Shown here piece after piece: positions 1 through 8,701 of a stretch of DNA of 61,986 nucleotides. Source of the DNA: Streptomyces sp. LHD-70. GTDB lineage: Bacteria > Actinomycetota > Actinomycetes > Streptomycetales > Streptomycetaceae. Position 1 is the first letter of the stretch. Each line of letters begins with the position of its first letter. The translations under genes and the position numbers were made by a program. Where the stretch lies: positions 1-61,986 of the forward strand of contig NZ_JAVIFW010000035.1 of NCBI RefSeq assembly GCF_031157275.1, written 5' to 3'. The notes below the pieces were generated by a model that ran no database searches, was not told the origin of the DNA, and worked only from the letters and a program-made list of their open reading frames with translations.

Positions 1-775
1 GGAACGCCGCGATCCGCCTGCCGCCCTCGCCGTCGTCCATCACGAGAGTGCCCGCGGTGCGCGGTGGCCGCTCGGTGACCGTCTCGACCACGGTCCAGGC
101 CCCGGCGAGCCCCACCTGCCCTGCCTCCAGATCCAGGTCTTCCAGGTCGAGGGAGGTCACCGGCTTCTTCTTGGCGGCCATGATCCCCTTGAAGGAGGGG
201 TAGCGGGCCTCGCCGGACTGGTCGGTGACCGAGACGACGGCGGGCAGTACGGCTTGCAGGCGCTCACTGGCCATGTCGCCGTCCCGGCGCCCGGACACCA
301 CACCGTCCTCGACGGACACCTCGGACAGCAGCGTGACCTGCGGGACGGCGAGACGCTCGGCGAGCAGCGCGGGCAGCACGCCCATCGCGCCGTCCGTGGA
401 GGCCATACCGCTCAACACCAGGTCGTATCCGGTGTGCTGGACCGCCCGGGCCAGCACGAGGGACGTGCCGACGGCGTCGGTCCCGTGCAGGTCGTCGTCC
501 TCCACGTGCACCGCCTTGTCGGCACCCATCGACAGCGCCTTGCTCAGCGCGCCCCTGGCGTCCTCCGGGCCCACGGTGAGTACCGTGACCTCGGCCTCGG
601 CACCGCTCTCCCGCTGCGCTTCGGCGATCTGCAGGGCCTGCTCGACGGCGTACTCGTCCAACTCGGAGAGCAGGCCGTCCGTTTCCTCACGGTCGACGGT
701 GAGGTCGTCGGCGAAGGTCCGGTCACCGGTGGCGTCCGGAACGTACTTCACGCACACGACGATTCTCAGGCTCAT
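1..775 (-). CDS. etfB: Electron transfer flavoprotein beta subunit (3' end cut by window edge)
   Basis: Soluble ETF beta subunit; with EtfA it carries electrons from flavoprotein dehydrogenases to ETF:quinone oxidoreductase. The reading frame starts at ATG 775 with GGAGG just upstream and reads MSLRIVVCVKYVPDATGD, then the DREETDGLLSELDEYAVEQA region and the ETF-beta C-terminal signature RYPSFKGIMAAKKKPV. About 258 codons are visible, so only the last few residues are missing. The gene begins 17 bases after the stop of the DAO-type oxidoreductase, so the pair is almost certainly one transcript, and that oxidoreductase is the likely electron donor. etfA is expected just left of the window. A different etfA ends at the right edge, so two ETF loci flank the island. 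Confidence 0.93.
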   Translation of the reverse strand, partial: MSLRIVVCVKYVPDATGDRTFADDLTVDREETDGLLSELDEYAVEQALQIAEAQRESGAEAEVTVLTVGPEDARGALSKALSMGADKAVHVEDDDLHGTDAVGTSLVLARAVQHTGYDLVLSGMASTDGAMGVLPALLAERLAVPQVTLLSEVSVEDGVVSGRRDGDMASERLQAVLPAVVSVTDQSGEARYPSFKGIMAAKKKPVTSLDLEDLDLEAGQVGLAGAWTVVETVTERPPRTAGTLVMDDGEGGRRIAAF

Positions 776-792
776 ACGGAGCCTCCAATCTG

Positions 793-1956
793 CTAGATGA
801 TTCCCTGCTCGCGCAGCGGGGTGCCGTCGAGGAGGCGCTGCCAGCCGAACCGGGTGAGGTCGATGGTCCGGTACGCGCCTGTGAGCAGGAGTTCCGCCAT
901 CGCGCGGCCGCAGCCGGGCGCGTGCATCAGACCGTGGCCGGAAAAGCCGGACAGCAGATGGAAGTTGGTGAGGCCGTCCGCGCCAGGCCCGATGATGACG
1001 TTCCCGTCGAAGTCGTTCTGGTCGTACAGGCCCGGCAGGGTGCTCGTGCACTTGGTGCGCTCGAATTGCGGGAAGCGGTGCGCGAGCGCCGGCCAGACGA
1101 CGTCCTCGAAGTACGAGCGGTCGACGTCGAGGTTGTAGCCGCGCGGCTCGTCGAGCGTGGGCACGCCGCCGGAGTAGCCGGTGCCTTCCGGGCGGAAGGC
1201 GAGCTTCTCCATGTCCTTGAGGTAGGGCAGGGGCTCGATCGGGTCCTGGCACTCGAAGTAGTGCTCGAAGCGGCGCAACGGCTCGATCGGCACATGGAAG
1301 CCGAGCATGGCGCAGATGTCCTTGGCCCAGGCGCCGGCCGCGTTGACGAACTGGTCCGCCTCGATCCGCCCGCCCGACTTCAGGGTGGCGGAGGTGACCT
1401 TGTCGCCTTGCCGGGTCAGGCCCACGACCTCGTCCGCGAGGAACTGCGCACCGAGCGACTTGGCCTTGTTCCGGAAGCCCGTGAGGACGCTGTGCGCGTC
1501 GAGCCAGCCGTCGTCGGGGGAGTACACGGCACCGCCGAGGTCGGCGACGTTCATCGAAGGGAACTGGTCCTTCAACGCGTCCGGTTCGAGCCAGACGACG
1601 TTGCAGCCGAGCCTCTGCTCGGTCTCGTAGTTCTCCTTGAGGACGTCCAGACCCGAGGGCGGGACGATGAACAGGTAGCCGTCCTTCTTGAGGCCGATGT
1701 CGGCCTTCGCTCCGTCCACGGCCATGGTGTCCGCGAACGCGTCGAAGAACGGGATGCTGTAGTTGGAGAGCTCGATGTTCTCCGGCAGCGAGAACAGCCG
1801 CCGGATGCCACCGGACGCCCTCGGGGTCGACGCGATCTCGTAGCGCGGATCGCGTTCGACGACCGTGACCTCGACGGAAGGGTCGAGGACCTTCACGTAA
1901 TAGGCGACGGCTGCGCCGATCGCACCGCCACCGATGACGACAATGTCGGTTTTCAT
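793..1956 (-). CDS. DAO-family FAD-dependent oxidoreductase (ETF-linked amine oxidase/demethylase type)
   Basis: 387 residues. The N-terminal dinucleotide-binding motif DIVVIGGGAIGAAVAYYV and the C-terminal LLSGFSGHGLMHAPGCGRAM segment are typical of the D-amino-acid-oxidase/sarcosine oxidase/dimethylglycine dehydrogenase fold. Such enzymes oxidise secondary or tertiary amines or D-amino acids on FAD. The gene lies directly upstream of etfB, which suggests a dehydrogenase that hands electrons to ETF rather than an oxidase. Two palindromic operator boxes lie 150-215 bases upstream. A decayed relative of this gene with the same promoter lies at 38882-39196. Substrate is not determined by sequence; a betaine-derived N-methyl amine or D-proline derivative fits the rest of the window. 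Confidence 0.85.
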   Translation of the reverse strand: MKTDIVVIGGGAIGAAVAYYVKVLDPSVEVTVVERDPRYEIASTPRASGGIRRLFSLPENIELSNYSIPFFDAFADTMAVDGAKADIGLKKDGYLFIVPPSGLDVLKENYETEQRLGCNVVWLEPDALKDQFPSMNVADLGGAVYSPDDGWLDAHSVLTGFRNKAKSLGAQFLADEVVGLTRQGDKVTSATLKSGGRIEADQFVNAAGAWAKDICAMLGFHVPIEPLRRFEHYFECQDPIEPLPYLKDMEKLAFRPEGTGYSGGVPTLDEPRGYNLDVDRSYFEDVVWPALAHRFPQFERTKCTSTLPGLYDQNDFDGNVIIGPGADGLTNFHLLSGFSGHGLMHAPGCGRAMAELLLTGAYRTIDLTRFGWQRLLDGTPLREQGII

Positions 1957-2108
1957 CTCACCTGCTGCAGGTAGGCCGTTGAGTGTGCTGACAGCCGCCC
2001 ACCGCTCGAAGACCAGAGGAGGCCGAGGTGTGACGGGGCGGTGAACCGACCGTAGGCGGGGCGCTGGTACGAGGGCATCCGCGCAGGTGAGGAGAGTTGC
2101 CGAGGACG

Positions 2109-2169
2109 TTCGACATCTGTCGAGAGGCGGCCGAGGGCGGGCGCCCGGGGCGGTTCGACAGCTGTCGAG
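2109..2169. promoter_or_regulatory. Paired palindromic operator upstream of the DAO-etf operon
   Basis: Two near-perfect palindromes, TTCGACATCTGTCGAG (2109-2124) and TTCGACAGCTGTCGAG (2154-2169), are centred 45 bases apart between the DAO oxidoreductase start and the Ldh2 gene. The same motif recurs at 13329, 39180, 40281, 51900 and 51930. That distribution marks a transcription factor site and not a chance repeat. The 309-base gap 1957-2265 holds nothing else recognised. Confidence 0.7.
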
Positions 2170-2265
2170 TAGGCGGTGCGAACGTCCGACACACGTACCT
2201 GCTCATCGCGAGGGCCCGGACCTACGTTCTCCGCTATGGAGCCGTACGACCGGGCCGCCCGCGGA

Positions 2266-3243
2266 TCAGGCGCCTTCCCGGGCAGACGCTGCAGCGACGA
2301 GCCGGGCGTGCAGATCCTCAGGGAGGACCGGCCGCTCGACCGATGCATAGTACCGGCCGAAGTCGATGCCGTAGGCGAGCCGCAGCCTTTCCAGGTGCTG
2401 TTCGACGCGGTCGAGGTAGTCGGGCGCGAACGCCGCAGGGTCGAGGGCGAGGAGGAACATGCCGACGCGCGGCGGCTGGTCCCCGGCCGCGAAGTCGGGG
2501 GAGTCCATCGAGAACAGCGCTCCGGACAGCACGGACAGCAACTCGACGGCCATCGCGAGGTTGCTGCCCTTCACTCCGCCGAACGGCAGCACCGGGCCGA
2601 GGAGCGCTGCCGCCGCGTCGGTCGTGGGATTGCCGTCCGCGTCCAGGGCCCAGCCCTCCGGGATCGGCTCACCGGCCGCGGCCGCCTCCCGGATCCGCAC
2701 CCAGGCGACGGTGCTGGAGGCCTGGTCGACGAGGCGGGGCGGCTTGCCGGGCAGCGCGAAGGAGTGCGGGTTGGTGCCGGTGAGCGCGGCGGGCGCGTTG
2801 TAGAGGGACATCAGCGCCGTGGAGTTGGCGCCGGCAAGGGCCACGAGGCCGTCCTCGGCGAGCGCCGAAGTGTAGTAGCCGAGCTCGCCGACGGGGTACG
2901 AGTCGCTCAGGCTGATCACCGCGACGCCGCACTCCCGCGCCGCATCGGCCAGCAGCGGCCGGGCCTTGCGGAAGGCGAGCTGGGCGATCCCGTCGTCCGC
3001 GGAGACCTGGACGACGGCCCTGTGGTCGTTGCTTACGACGGGGCGCGGGCTTCCGTTGAGCCGGCCGTCTCGCAGCGCGTCCAGGTAGTCGAAGAAGTGC
3101 GCCACACCTACGGCGGCGTTGCCGCGCCGCTCTGCGGCGAGCACCGCGTCGGTCAGGGCCGTTGCGGTGGCCGTGTCGCCGCCGGCAGCGGTCACGGCCG
3201 ATGTGCAGAGGGATGCGAGCTGATCCCAGTCGAACTCAGTCAC
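2266..3243 (-). CDS. Ldh2/malate-lactate-dehydrogenase-type NAD(P)-dependent oxidoreductase
   Basis: 325 residues of the Ldh_2 family (malate/sulfolactate/ureidoglycolate dehydrogenases and the cyclic-imine reductases DpkA and Pyr2C reductase). Recognisable blocks are the helical N-terminus, AAERRGNAAVGVAHFFDYLD, LVALAGANSTALMSLYNAPA, GTNPHSFALPG and the C-terminal VLPFGGVKGSNLAMAVELLS. This family uses an NAD(P) fold unrelated to Rossmann dehydrogenases. The gene is divergent from the kinase operon at 3595, with an operator half-site (3319-3332) and a full site (3393-3408) between them, so it probably belongs to the GntR regulon. Substrate is unknown; a 2-hydroxyacid or a cyclic 2-imino acid are the family options. 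Confidence 0.82.
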   Translation of the reverse strand: MTEFDWDQLASLCTSAVTAAGGDTATATALTDAVLAAERRGNAAVGVAHFFDYLDALRDGRLNGSPRPVVSNDHRAVVQVSADDGIAQLAFRKARPLLADAARECGVAVISLSDSYPVGELGYYTSALAEDGLVALAGANSTALMSLYNAPAALTGTNPHSFALPGKPPRLVDQASSTVAWVRIREAAAAGEPIPEGWALDADGNPTTDAAAALLGPVLPFGGVKGSNLAMAVELLSVLSGALFSMDSPDFAAGDQPPRVGMFLLALDPAAFAPDYLDRVEQHLERLRLAYGIDFGRYYASVERPVLPEDLHARLVAAASAREGA

Positions 3244-3318
3244 CTGATCCGCCTCCGGGGGTGCGTGTGTGCGTCGGGCGCATGGGGTCGTCGATTGGAT
3301 GTCCTACAGCGTACGTAG

Positions 3319-3408
3319 GGTAGGACAACTTGAACAGCCAAAAATGAGCATTGACAGCCTCTGTCGCGTGGACCTACGGTTTCCTCGGATCGAGTTGTAT
3401 GACAACTT
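3319..3408. promoter_or_regulatory. GntR/HutC-type operators between Ldh2 gene and kinase operon
   Basis: AGTTGTATGACAACTT at 3393-3408 is the reverse complement, over 15 bases, of the site before the AGCS symporter (11325-11340). A half-site GGTAGGACAACTTG lies at 3319-3332 and its complement GTTGTCCTAC recurs at 11401-11410. The region 3244-3594 contains no other gene. The sites could control both divergent transcripts. Confidence 0.72.
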
Positions 3409-3594
3409 GATTCAGGCGGGATCGATCCGCTCTTCAGGGCGGAGTCTCACATGCAGCGGCACAGGCAGCGGGTCCGAGGGATGCGTGGCGCCGAGCCCTG
3501 CGCGAGGTGCGTGCGGCGCCGCTCGGCGGCCGACCTGCGACTCGCCGACCTCACACCCGCACTGCCCGGTGCATACCTTGGAGAGGGAACCCCC

Positions 3595-4287
3595 TTGACG
3601 CCACAAATCATCGTCATGCTCACTCACAACGACGTCACTGTGCCCAACGCCCGGGATTGTTTCCGGGACGCGGCCGACCTTCCCGTGCAGTTCTGGGGAT
3701 TCAAGGACGTAGGCCTGACGACCCCCGGGATGGAGCAGCTCGTCGCGGACTTCCGAGAGGCCGGGAAGACACCGGTCCTGGAGGTCGTGCGCTTCGACGA
3801 GAAGGACCTCCTGGACGCGGCGAAGCTCGCCGCGGACTGCGGCGTGGAGTACTTCACGGGAGGCGGATTCTCGCCCGCCGTCCTGGAGCGCTGCCGGGCC
3901 GCCGGAATGCGCTACTTCCCGTTCTGCGGACAGGTCGGCGGCTCCCCGATCGAGCTGACCGGCACCCCGGACGAGGTGATCGAAGACGCCCGCCGTATCC
4001 GCGAGCTCGGCGCCGACGGCGTGGACCTGGTCGCGTACCGCTACACGAGCGGCGACCCCGTCCGGCTCGCCAAGCGGGTGGTGGACGGCCTCGGCGCGGA
4101 CCAGGTCATCCTCGCGGGCAGCGTGAACTCGGTGGAACGTATTCAGCGGATGCACGAGATCGGCCCGCTCGGCTACACCATGGGCGGCGCCCTCTTCCAG
4201 GGCGCCTTCGCCCCAGGAGGGTCCTTCCGGGACAACCTCGAGCACCTCGTGAAGATCGACGCGGATGTGAGCGGAGCGAACCGATGA
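3595..4287 (+). CDS. Phosphate-binding beta/alpha-barrel protein (possible aldolase)
   Basis: About 230 residues. I chose TTG 3595 because GGAGAGGG stands 7 bases upstream and the homologous-looking part (TPQIIVMLTHNDVTVPNA) begins there; ATG 3616 is the fallback. The sequence has the periodicity of a (beta/alpha)8 barrel. The end, VILAGSVNSVERIQRMHEIG then GYTMGGALFQG, resembles the phosphate-gripping strands 7 and 8 of HisA-type barrels. The stop overlaps the kinase start (ATGA), so the two are translationally coupled. Inference: it acts on the phosphorylated product of the FGGY kinase, as an aldolase or isomerase. I do not recognise a characterised family. Confidence 0.7.
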   Translation: MTPQIIVMLTHNDVTVPNARDCFRDAADLPVQFWGFKDVGLTTPGMEQLVADFREAGKTPVLEVVRFDEKDLLDAAKLAADCGVEYFTGGGFSPAVLERCRAAGMRYFPFCGQVGGSPIELTGTPDEVIEDARRIRELGADGVDLVAYRYTSGDPVRLAKRVVDGLGADQVILAGSVNSVERIQRMHEIGPLGYTMGGALFQGAFAPGGSFRDNLEHLVKIDADVSGANR

Positions 4288-5810
4288 CCTTTTACGTACT
4301 GGGCGTGGACGTCGGCACGACGGCCATCAAGGCGGCGGTCTTCGACGCCGATGCGGCCGAGGTGGGCAGCCACACGGAGGAGTACTCGCTGCTCACTCCC
4401 AGCGCGGGCCGGGTGGAGCTGGAGGCCGACACCTACACGAGCACCTTCGCCGCGGCCGTACGCGGCGTGCTCCGGGACCTCTCCGTACCGGCTGACCGGC
4501 TCGCCGCACTCGGGCTCTCCGCGCAGGGCGAGACGCTGCTCTGCCTCGACGAGAACGACGAGCCGATCGGCCGGGCCATCGTCTGGATGGACAACCGCGC
4601 CACCGCCGAATCCGACGAGATCGAGGAGCACTTCGGCCGCGCCACCATCCACGCGACCACCGGCCAGGTTGAGATGGACCCCATCTGGCCCGCCGCCAAG
4701 ATCCTCTGGCTAAAGGGCAACGAGCCCGAGACCTTCGCGCGGACGGCCAAGTTCGCGCTGCTCAAGGACTACCTCGTGCAGCGGCTCACCGGCCGGCTCG
4801 TCAGCGAGGACTCGCTGCTCTGCTCGACGATCCTCTGGGACATCAACACCCGGCAGTACTGGCCCGAGATGCTCGCCTACCTCGGCATCACCGAGGACCA
4901 GCTGCCCGAGATCGCCCCGCAGGGCGAGATCGTCGGCACGATCGGCGCCTCCGCGTCCGCCGAACTCGGGCTGCCGGCCGGGCTCCCGGTCTCCGTGGGC
5001 GCCCTCGACCAGGCCTGCGGTGCACTTGGCATCGGCAACGCGGTGCCCGGGATCTTCTCGGAGTCCACCGGCTCCGCCCTCACCAGCGTGACCATCGCCG
5101 AGGAACTGGCGCTCGACCCGTCCGGCCGCGTCCCCTGCTTCCCGGCCGCGCTCCCGGGCCAATACATGCTGCACAACTTCTCCACCGGCGGCATGGTGAT
5201 GCGCTGGTACCGCGACGAGTTCTGCGCGAGCGAGAAGCAGATCGAGGAACTCTGCGGGATCAACGCCTACTACCTGATCGACCAGGAGGTCGAGCAGGTG
5301 GAGCCCGGTTGCGACGGCCTCATCGTCGTACCCCACCTGCAGGGCTCGGGCCCGCCGGACCTCGACCCGTACGCCCGCGGCGTGATCTTCGGGCTGACCC
5401 TGGCGCACAAGAAGCAGCACCTCTCCCGCGCCATCATGGAAGGCGTCGCGATGGTGCTGCGGCGGATGATCGACTCCACCGCGCGGCTCGGCGTCGACGT
5501 CGCGGAGATCATCTCGCTGAGCGGCGGCGCGAAGAGCGACGCCTGGTGCCAGATCAAGGCCGACGCCACCCAGCTCCCCGTGCGCACGCTGCGCGGCGCC
5601 GACAGCGCGGCCTGCCGAGGCGCGGCCGTCATCGCCGGTGTCGGTGTGGGGCTCTGGGACTCCGCGGTGGCCATCTCGCGCTCGGGTATCGAGTTCGACC
5701 GCTCCTTCGAGCCGCGCGCCGAGAACGCCGCGGTCTACGACCAGCTCTCCACCCGGTACATGACGTTGCAGGAGTCGCTGAAGCCGCTCCTCAAGCCGGC
5801 CGACAAGTAA
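4284..5810 (+). CDS. FGGY-family carbohydrate kinase (xylulokinase-like)
   Basis: 508 residues. The ATP-binding start YVLGVDVGTTAIKAAVFD, GLSAQGETLLCLD, AIVWMDNRATAE, the LGIGNAVPGIFSESTGSAL segment and the C-terminal ISLSGGAKSDAWCQIKADAT are hallmarks of FGGY sugar kinases. Length is normal. The ATG at 4284 overlaps the preceding stop. Three 17-base repeats surround the stop codon (5799-5849). Sitting between the barrel protein, an amine oxidase and a DapA-type lyase, it probably phosphorylates a polyol, ketose or sugar-acid intermediate after deamination; identity is not given by sequence. Confidence 0.88.
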   Translation: MTFYVLGVDVGTTAIKAAVFDADAAEVGSHTEEYSLLTPSAGRVELEADTYTSTFAAAVRGVLRDLSVPADRLAALGLSAQGETLLCLDENDEPIGRAIVWMDNRATAESDEIEEHFGRATIHATTGQVEMDPIWPAAKILWLKGNEPETFARTAKFALLKDYLVQRLTGRLVSEDSLLCSTILWDINTRQYWPEMLAYLGITEDQLPEIAPQGEIVGTIGASASAELGLPAGLPVSVGALDQACGALGIGNAVPGIFSESTGSALTSVTIAEELALDPSGRVPCFPAALPGQYMLHNFSTGGMVMRWYRDEFCASEKQIEELCGINAYYLIDQEVEQVEPGCDGLIVVPHLQGSGPPDLDPYARGVIFGLTLAHKKQHLSRAIMEGVAMVLRRMIDSTARLGVDVAEIISLSGGAKSDAWCQIKADATQLPVRTLRGADSAACRGAAVIAGVGVGLWDSAVAISRSGIEFDRSFEPRAENAAVYDQLSTRYMTLQESLKPLLKPADK

Positions 5811-5849
5811 CGACCGCCGACAAGTAGCAAGCGCCGACAAGTGGCAAGC
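5799..5849 (+). repeat. Three tandem 17-base repeats across the kinase stop codon
   Basis: Copies at 5799-5815, 5816-5832 and 5833-5849 follow GCCGACAAGTRRCRAsC, the last two being GCCGACAAGTAGCAAGC and GCCGACAAGTGGCAAGC. The first copy contains the TAA stop of the kinase and the second adds a TAG in another frame. Probably slippage; no function is evident. Confidence 0.8.
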
Positions 5850-5882
5850 GCCGCAAGGCAGTTGGCAAGGAAGGAAAGTCCG

Positions 5883-7253
5883 ATGAAGGACGCAGTGATC
5901 ATCGGCGGTGGCCTGGCGGGACTCTCCGCGGCCTGGCGGCTTCGCCACTGGGACATCCAGGTGCTCGAGTCCGATCAACGGATCGGCGGCCGCATCATGT
6001 CCGAGACGCGCGGCCCGTACACCATGAACTGGGGCGGGCACATGTTCGCCGGCGGCGGCAGTTCCACCGTCGAACTGCTCGCGGAGACCGGGACCGCTTC
6101 GGTCAAGATTCCCGGTTCGCTCCAGGGCATGGCGATGAACGGCAAGTACCTCTCCACCGGGCCGGTGCAGACCTACCCCTTCCGCTTCCCGATGCCGCTG
6201 TCGTCACGCGCCTCGATCCTCAAGACGGGCGCCAAGCTCGGCAAGGACGTCCTGCGCTACACCCAGGCCGTACGGGCCCGTGCAGGGGAGACCGGCGAAC
6301 AACGCCAGCAGCGGATCTACGATTTCGAGAACGACCGCACCTTCGCCGACTACCTCGGCCCCCTCAACAAGGACGCCGCCGGGTTCTTCCTGCCGCCCGC
6401 GCTGCGCTCCGCGGCCGACCCCGACCAGCTGTCGGCCGGCGCGGGCATCGGCTACTTCAGCCTCATCTGGAACATCGGCCAGGGCCTCGGCCGCGCGATC
6501 CTCGGCGGCGCCTCGACGCTGACTGAGGGCATCGCCCAGAGCATGCGCGACCGCATCGACCTGGGCGCGGTCGTGAACGAGGTCGTACAGAACAAGGACC
6601 ACGTCGTCGTCCGCTACACCAAGGACGGCGCCGAGCACGAACTCAAGGCCCGCACCGCGGTGATGGCCACCCCGGCGCCCATCACCCACCGCCTCGGTGT
6701 GAACCTGCCCGACGAGCTTCGTGATGCGCTGGCGCAGGTCAAGTACGGCGTGCACGTGGCGGGTTGCATCCTCACCGACGAGCAGGGCCCGATGCCGTAC
6801 GACGGCACATACGGCATCGCCGTCGCCGGCAAGTCGTTCGCGGTCGCGCTCAACCAGGGCAACATCACGCACGGTCGGGAGACGGTCCGCAGGCCCGGCG
6901 GTTCGATGATGACGTTCTCACCGGCCAGCCTGGGCAGCAAGCTTTGGGACGTTCCCAAGGAAGACATCGTGAAGCAGTACATCCGCGAACTCGACGAGAT
7001 CTTCCCGGGGTTCGAGGGGACCGTGAAGGAAGCCCGCGTCGAGAAGTTCGAGTTCGGCTCGCCGTACTGCTTCCCCGGCCGAGCGAAGCTGCAGCCCACC
7101 CTCACCCGCCCCACGGAACGCGTCTTCCTGGCCGGCGACTACCTCGGCACGCTCTACACCGAGACCTCGATCACCTCCGGCTTCACCGCCGCACAGCGTG
7201 CGGCCAGCCTGCTGTCCACGCGCCGGCAGTCGCTGACGCCCGACGCCGCCTGA
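5883..7253 (+). CDS. Flavin amine oxidase / protoporphyrinogen-oxidase-like FAD protein
   Basis: 456 residues, start ATG 5883 with AGGAAAG upstream (an earlier in-frame ATG at 5841 has no ribosome site). The N-terminus DAVIIGGGLAGLSAAWRL and the following LESDQRIGGRIMSETRGP are the FAD-binding GG and GGR motifs of the amino oxidase superfamily. The C-terminal FLAGDYLGTLYTETSITSG is the second flavin contact. Family members oxidise amines or desaturate ring substrates. It is the third gene of the kinase operon, 72 bases after the kinase. Inference: it performs the oxidative step on the nitrogenous substrate taken up by the AGCS symporter. Confidence 0.8.
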   Translation: MKDAVIIGGGLAGLSAAWRLRHWDIQVLESDQRIGGRIMSETRGPYTMNWGGHMFAGGGSSTVELLAETGTASVKIPGSLQGMAMNGKYLSTGPVQTYPFRFPMPLSSRASILKTGAKLGKDVLRYTQAVRARAGETGEQRQQRIYDFENDRTFADYLGPLNKDAAGFFLPPALRSAADPDQLSAGAGIGYFSLIWNIGQGLGRAILGGASTLTEGIAQSMRDRIDLGAVVNEVVQNKDHVVVRYTKDGAEHELKARTAVMATPAPITHRLGVNLPDELRDALAQVKYGVHVAGCILTDEQGPMPYDGTYGIAVAGKSFAVALNQGNITHGRETVRRPGGSMMTFSPASLGSKLWDVPKEDIVKQYIRELDEIFPGFEGTVKEARVEKFEFGSPYCFPGRAKLQPTLTRPTERVFLAGDYLGTLYTETSITSGFTAAQRAASLLSTRRQSLTPDAA

Positions 7254-7292
7254 CGTCGACCCGACCGCGTAACCACCACAAGGAGAACCACC

Positions 7293-8177
7293 ATGAGCGT
7301 CAAGCTCGAAGGCGTGCTGACCGCGCTGCCGACCCCGTTCGACGACAGCGAGAGGATCGACGTCACGCTGCTGCAGCAGGTCATCGACCGCAACGTCGAC
7401 GCCGGCGTGGACGCCCTCGTCGCCGGAGGCGGCACCGGCGAGGTCGGCTCCCTCGACGACGACGAGCGCAAGCAGCTCTTCGCCGCCGCGGTCGAGCACA
7501 CCGCGGGCCGTATTCCCCTCGTCGCCAACGTCGGTGCCCTCACCACCCGCCGCGCCATCGACCTGGCCCGCTCCGCCGAGGCCTCCGGCGCCGACGCCCT
7601 GATGCTCATCGCCCCGTTCTACGAGCCGCTGGGCCTGGATGAGATCGCCGCCCACTTCGAGGCCGTCGCCGCCGCGACGAAACTCCCGATCATGCTCTAC
7701 AACAACCCGGGCGTGGCCGGCGTCAACCTCGACGCCGAGACGCTGGCCCGGTTCGGCCGCGAGATCGACAACGTGCAGTACGTCAAGGACTCCAGCCAGG
7801 ACTGGGAGCAGGCGCTGCGCCTGATCCACCACCACAGCGACGACATCAAGCTCATCATGGGCTGGGACAGCTACAGCTTCAGCGCGCTACTCGAAGGCGC
7901 CGCGGGCATCATGGCCGGCGCCGCCAATGTGGTCCCGGACGAGATCGTCGCCGTCCGCCGAGCCATTCGCGACGGTGACATCGAGCGCGCGCGCAAGGAG
8001 TGGCGCCGGGTCTACCCCGTCATCGACGCCATGCTCGCCGTGCCGTTCACGCAGGCCGTGAAGGCGGGCATGCAGCTGCGCGGCGTCGGCATCGGCGACC
8101 CGCGCCCGCCCCTGAAGAAGCTGTCTGCCGAGGACGTGGCGCGCCTGGAGGCCGCGCTCGCGCAGCTCGACAAGTGA
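7293..8177 (+). CDS. DapA/NAL-family Schiff-base lyase or dehydratase (not DHDPS itself)
   Basis: 294 residues with the dihydrodipicolinate synthase/N-acetylneuraminate lyase fold. The Schiff-base lysine K165 (YVKDSSQD) and Y136 (MLYNNPG) are present. The pocket differs from DHDPS: GTTGE is GGTGE and the YNVPGRT arginine that binds the substrate carboxylate is replaced (YNNPGVA). It is therefore a catabolic keto-acid aldolase, deaminase or dehydratase of this superfamily, which also contains 4-hydroxy-1-pyrroline-2-carboxylate deaminase. A good AAGGAG site precedes ATG 7293. Fourth gene of the operon. Confidence 0.85.
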   Translation: MSVKLEGVLTALPTPFDDSERIDVTLLQQVIDRNVDAGVDALVAGGGTGEVGSLDDDERKQLFAAAVEHTAGRIPLVANVGALTTRRAIDLARSAEASGADALMLIAPFYEPLGLDEIAAHFEAVAAATKLPIMLYNNPGVAGVNLDAETLARFGREIDNVQYVKDSSQDWEQALRLIHHHSDDIKLIMGWDSYSFSALLEGAAGIMAGAANVVPDEIVAVRRAIRDGDIERARKEWRRVYPVIDAMLAVPFTQAVKAGMQLRGVGIGDPRPPLKKLSAEDVARLEAALAQLDK

Positions 8178-8228
8178 CGCCCGCCCACAGCCCTTTGGCC
8201 CCTTTAGACCTCACGAGGAGTGACATCA

Positions 8229-8585
8229 ATGACGCCGCCTTCCGCAACTGTGGTCGTCCGACGCGAGGACACGAAGCCCTTCTATGAGGGCCCCGAGATC
8301 TGCCGTGAGTACTTCCGCAACGACGACCTGTGGTTCGGCAGCTCCGTGGTGAACCCAGGCGACGTCGGGGCCGTGGACCCCGGCCATGTAGGCGCATGGG
8401 AGATCTTCTACTGCGTCTCGGGCGAAGGGGTCATGGACGACGGCGAGAAGGAGTACGAGCTGTCCGCGGGGGACACGGTCGCCTTCCCGCCGAGCGTCCC
8501 GCACCGGATCCACAACCGCGGCACCGAGCCCGTCGTGATGGTCTGGGCGGGCGGACCCGGACCGGGTACGGCGCCCGAGGCCTGA
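8229..8585 (+). CDS. Small cupin-domain protein
   Basis: 118 residues, a single cupin barrel. Motif 1 is partly visible around DPGHVGAWEIFYCVSGEGVM and motif 2 is LSAGDTVAFPPSVPHRIHN. Start ATG 8229 is preferred over GTG 8220 because GAGGAG (8215-8220) is correctly spaced. It is the last gene of the operon, 51 bases after the DapA-like gene, and is followed by a strong terminator. Catabolic operons often carry such one-domain cupins as isomerases or ligand-binding proteins; no specific role can be assigned. Confidence 0.75.
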   Translation: MTPPSATVVVRREDTKPFYEGPEICREYFRNDDLWFGSSVVNPGDVGAVDPGHVGAWEIFYCVSGEGVMDDGEKEYELSAGDTVAFPPSVPHRIHNRGTEPVVMVWAGGPGPGTAPEA

Positions 8586-8594
8586 GAACCGACC

Positions 8595-8634
8595 GCGAGG
8601 CGGGGCATCTGCTACGGCAGGTGCCCCGCCTCGC
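8595..8634 (+). terminator. Rho-independent terminator of the kinase operon
   Basis: Perfect 13-bp stem (GCGAGGCGGGGCA pairing with TGCCCCGCCTCGC) with a 14-base loop, followed by CTTTCT. It lies directly after the cupin stop and before the GntR gene. Confidence 0.85.
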
Positions 8635-8653
8635 GCTTTCTGTTGCAGGGGAA

Positions 8654-8680
8654 AGTTGTCTGGCTTATCGGTGAGTTGTC
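8654..8680 (+). promoter_or_regulatory. Putative autoregulatory half-sites upstream of the GntR gene
   Basis: AGTTGTC occurs at 8654-8660 and again at 8674-8680, 20 bases (two helical turns) apart, immediately before the regulator start. The half-site equals the arm of the palindromes at 3393 and 11325. Likely autoregulation. Confidence 0.5.
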
Positions 8681-8701
8681 CTGTCAGGTAGGATGAGCGG
8701 T

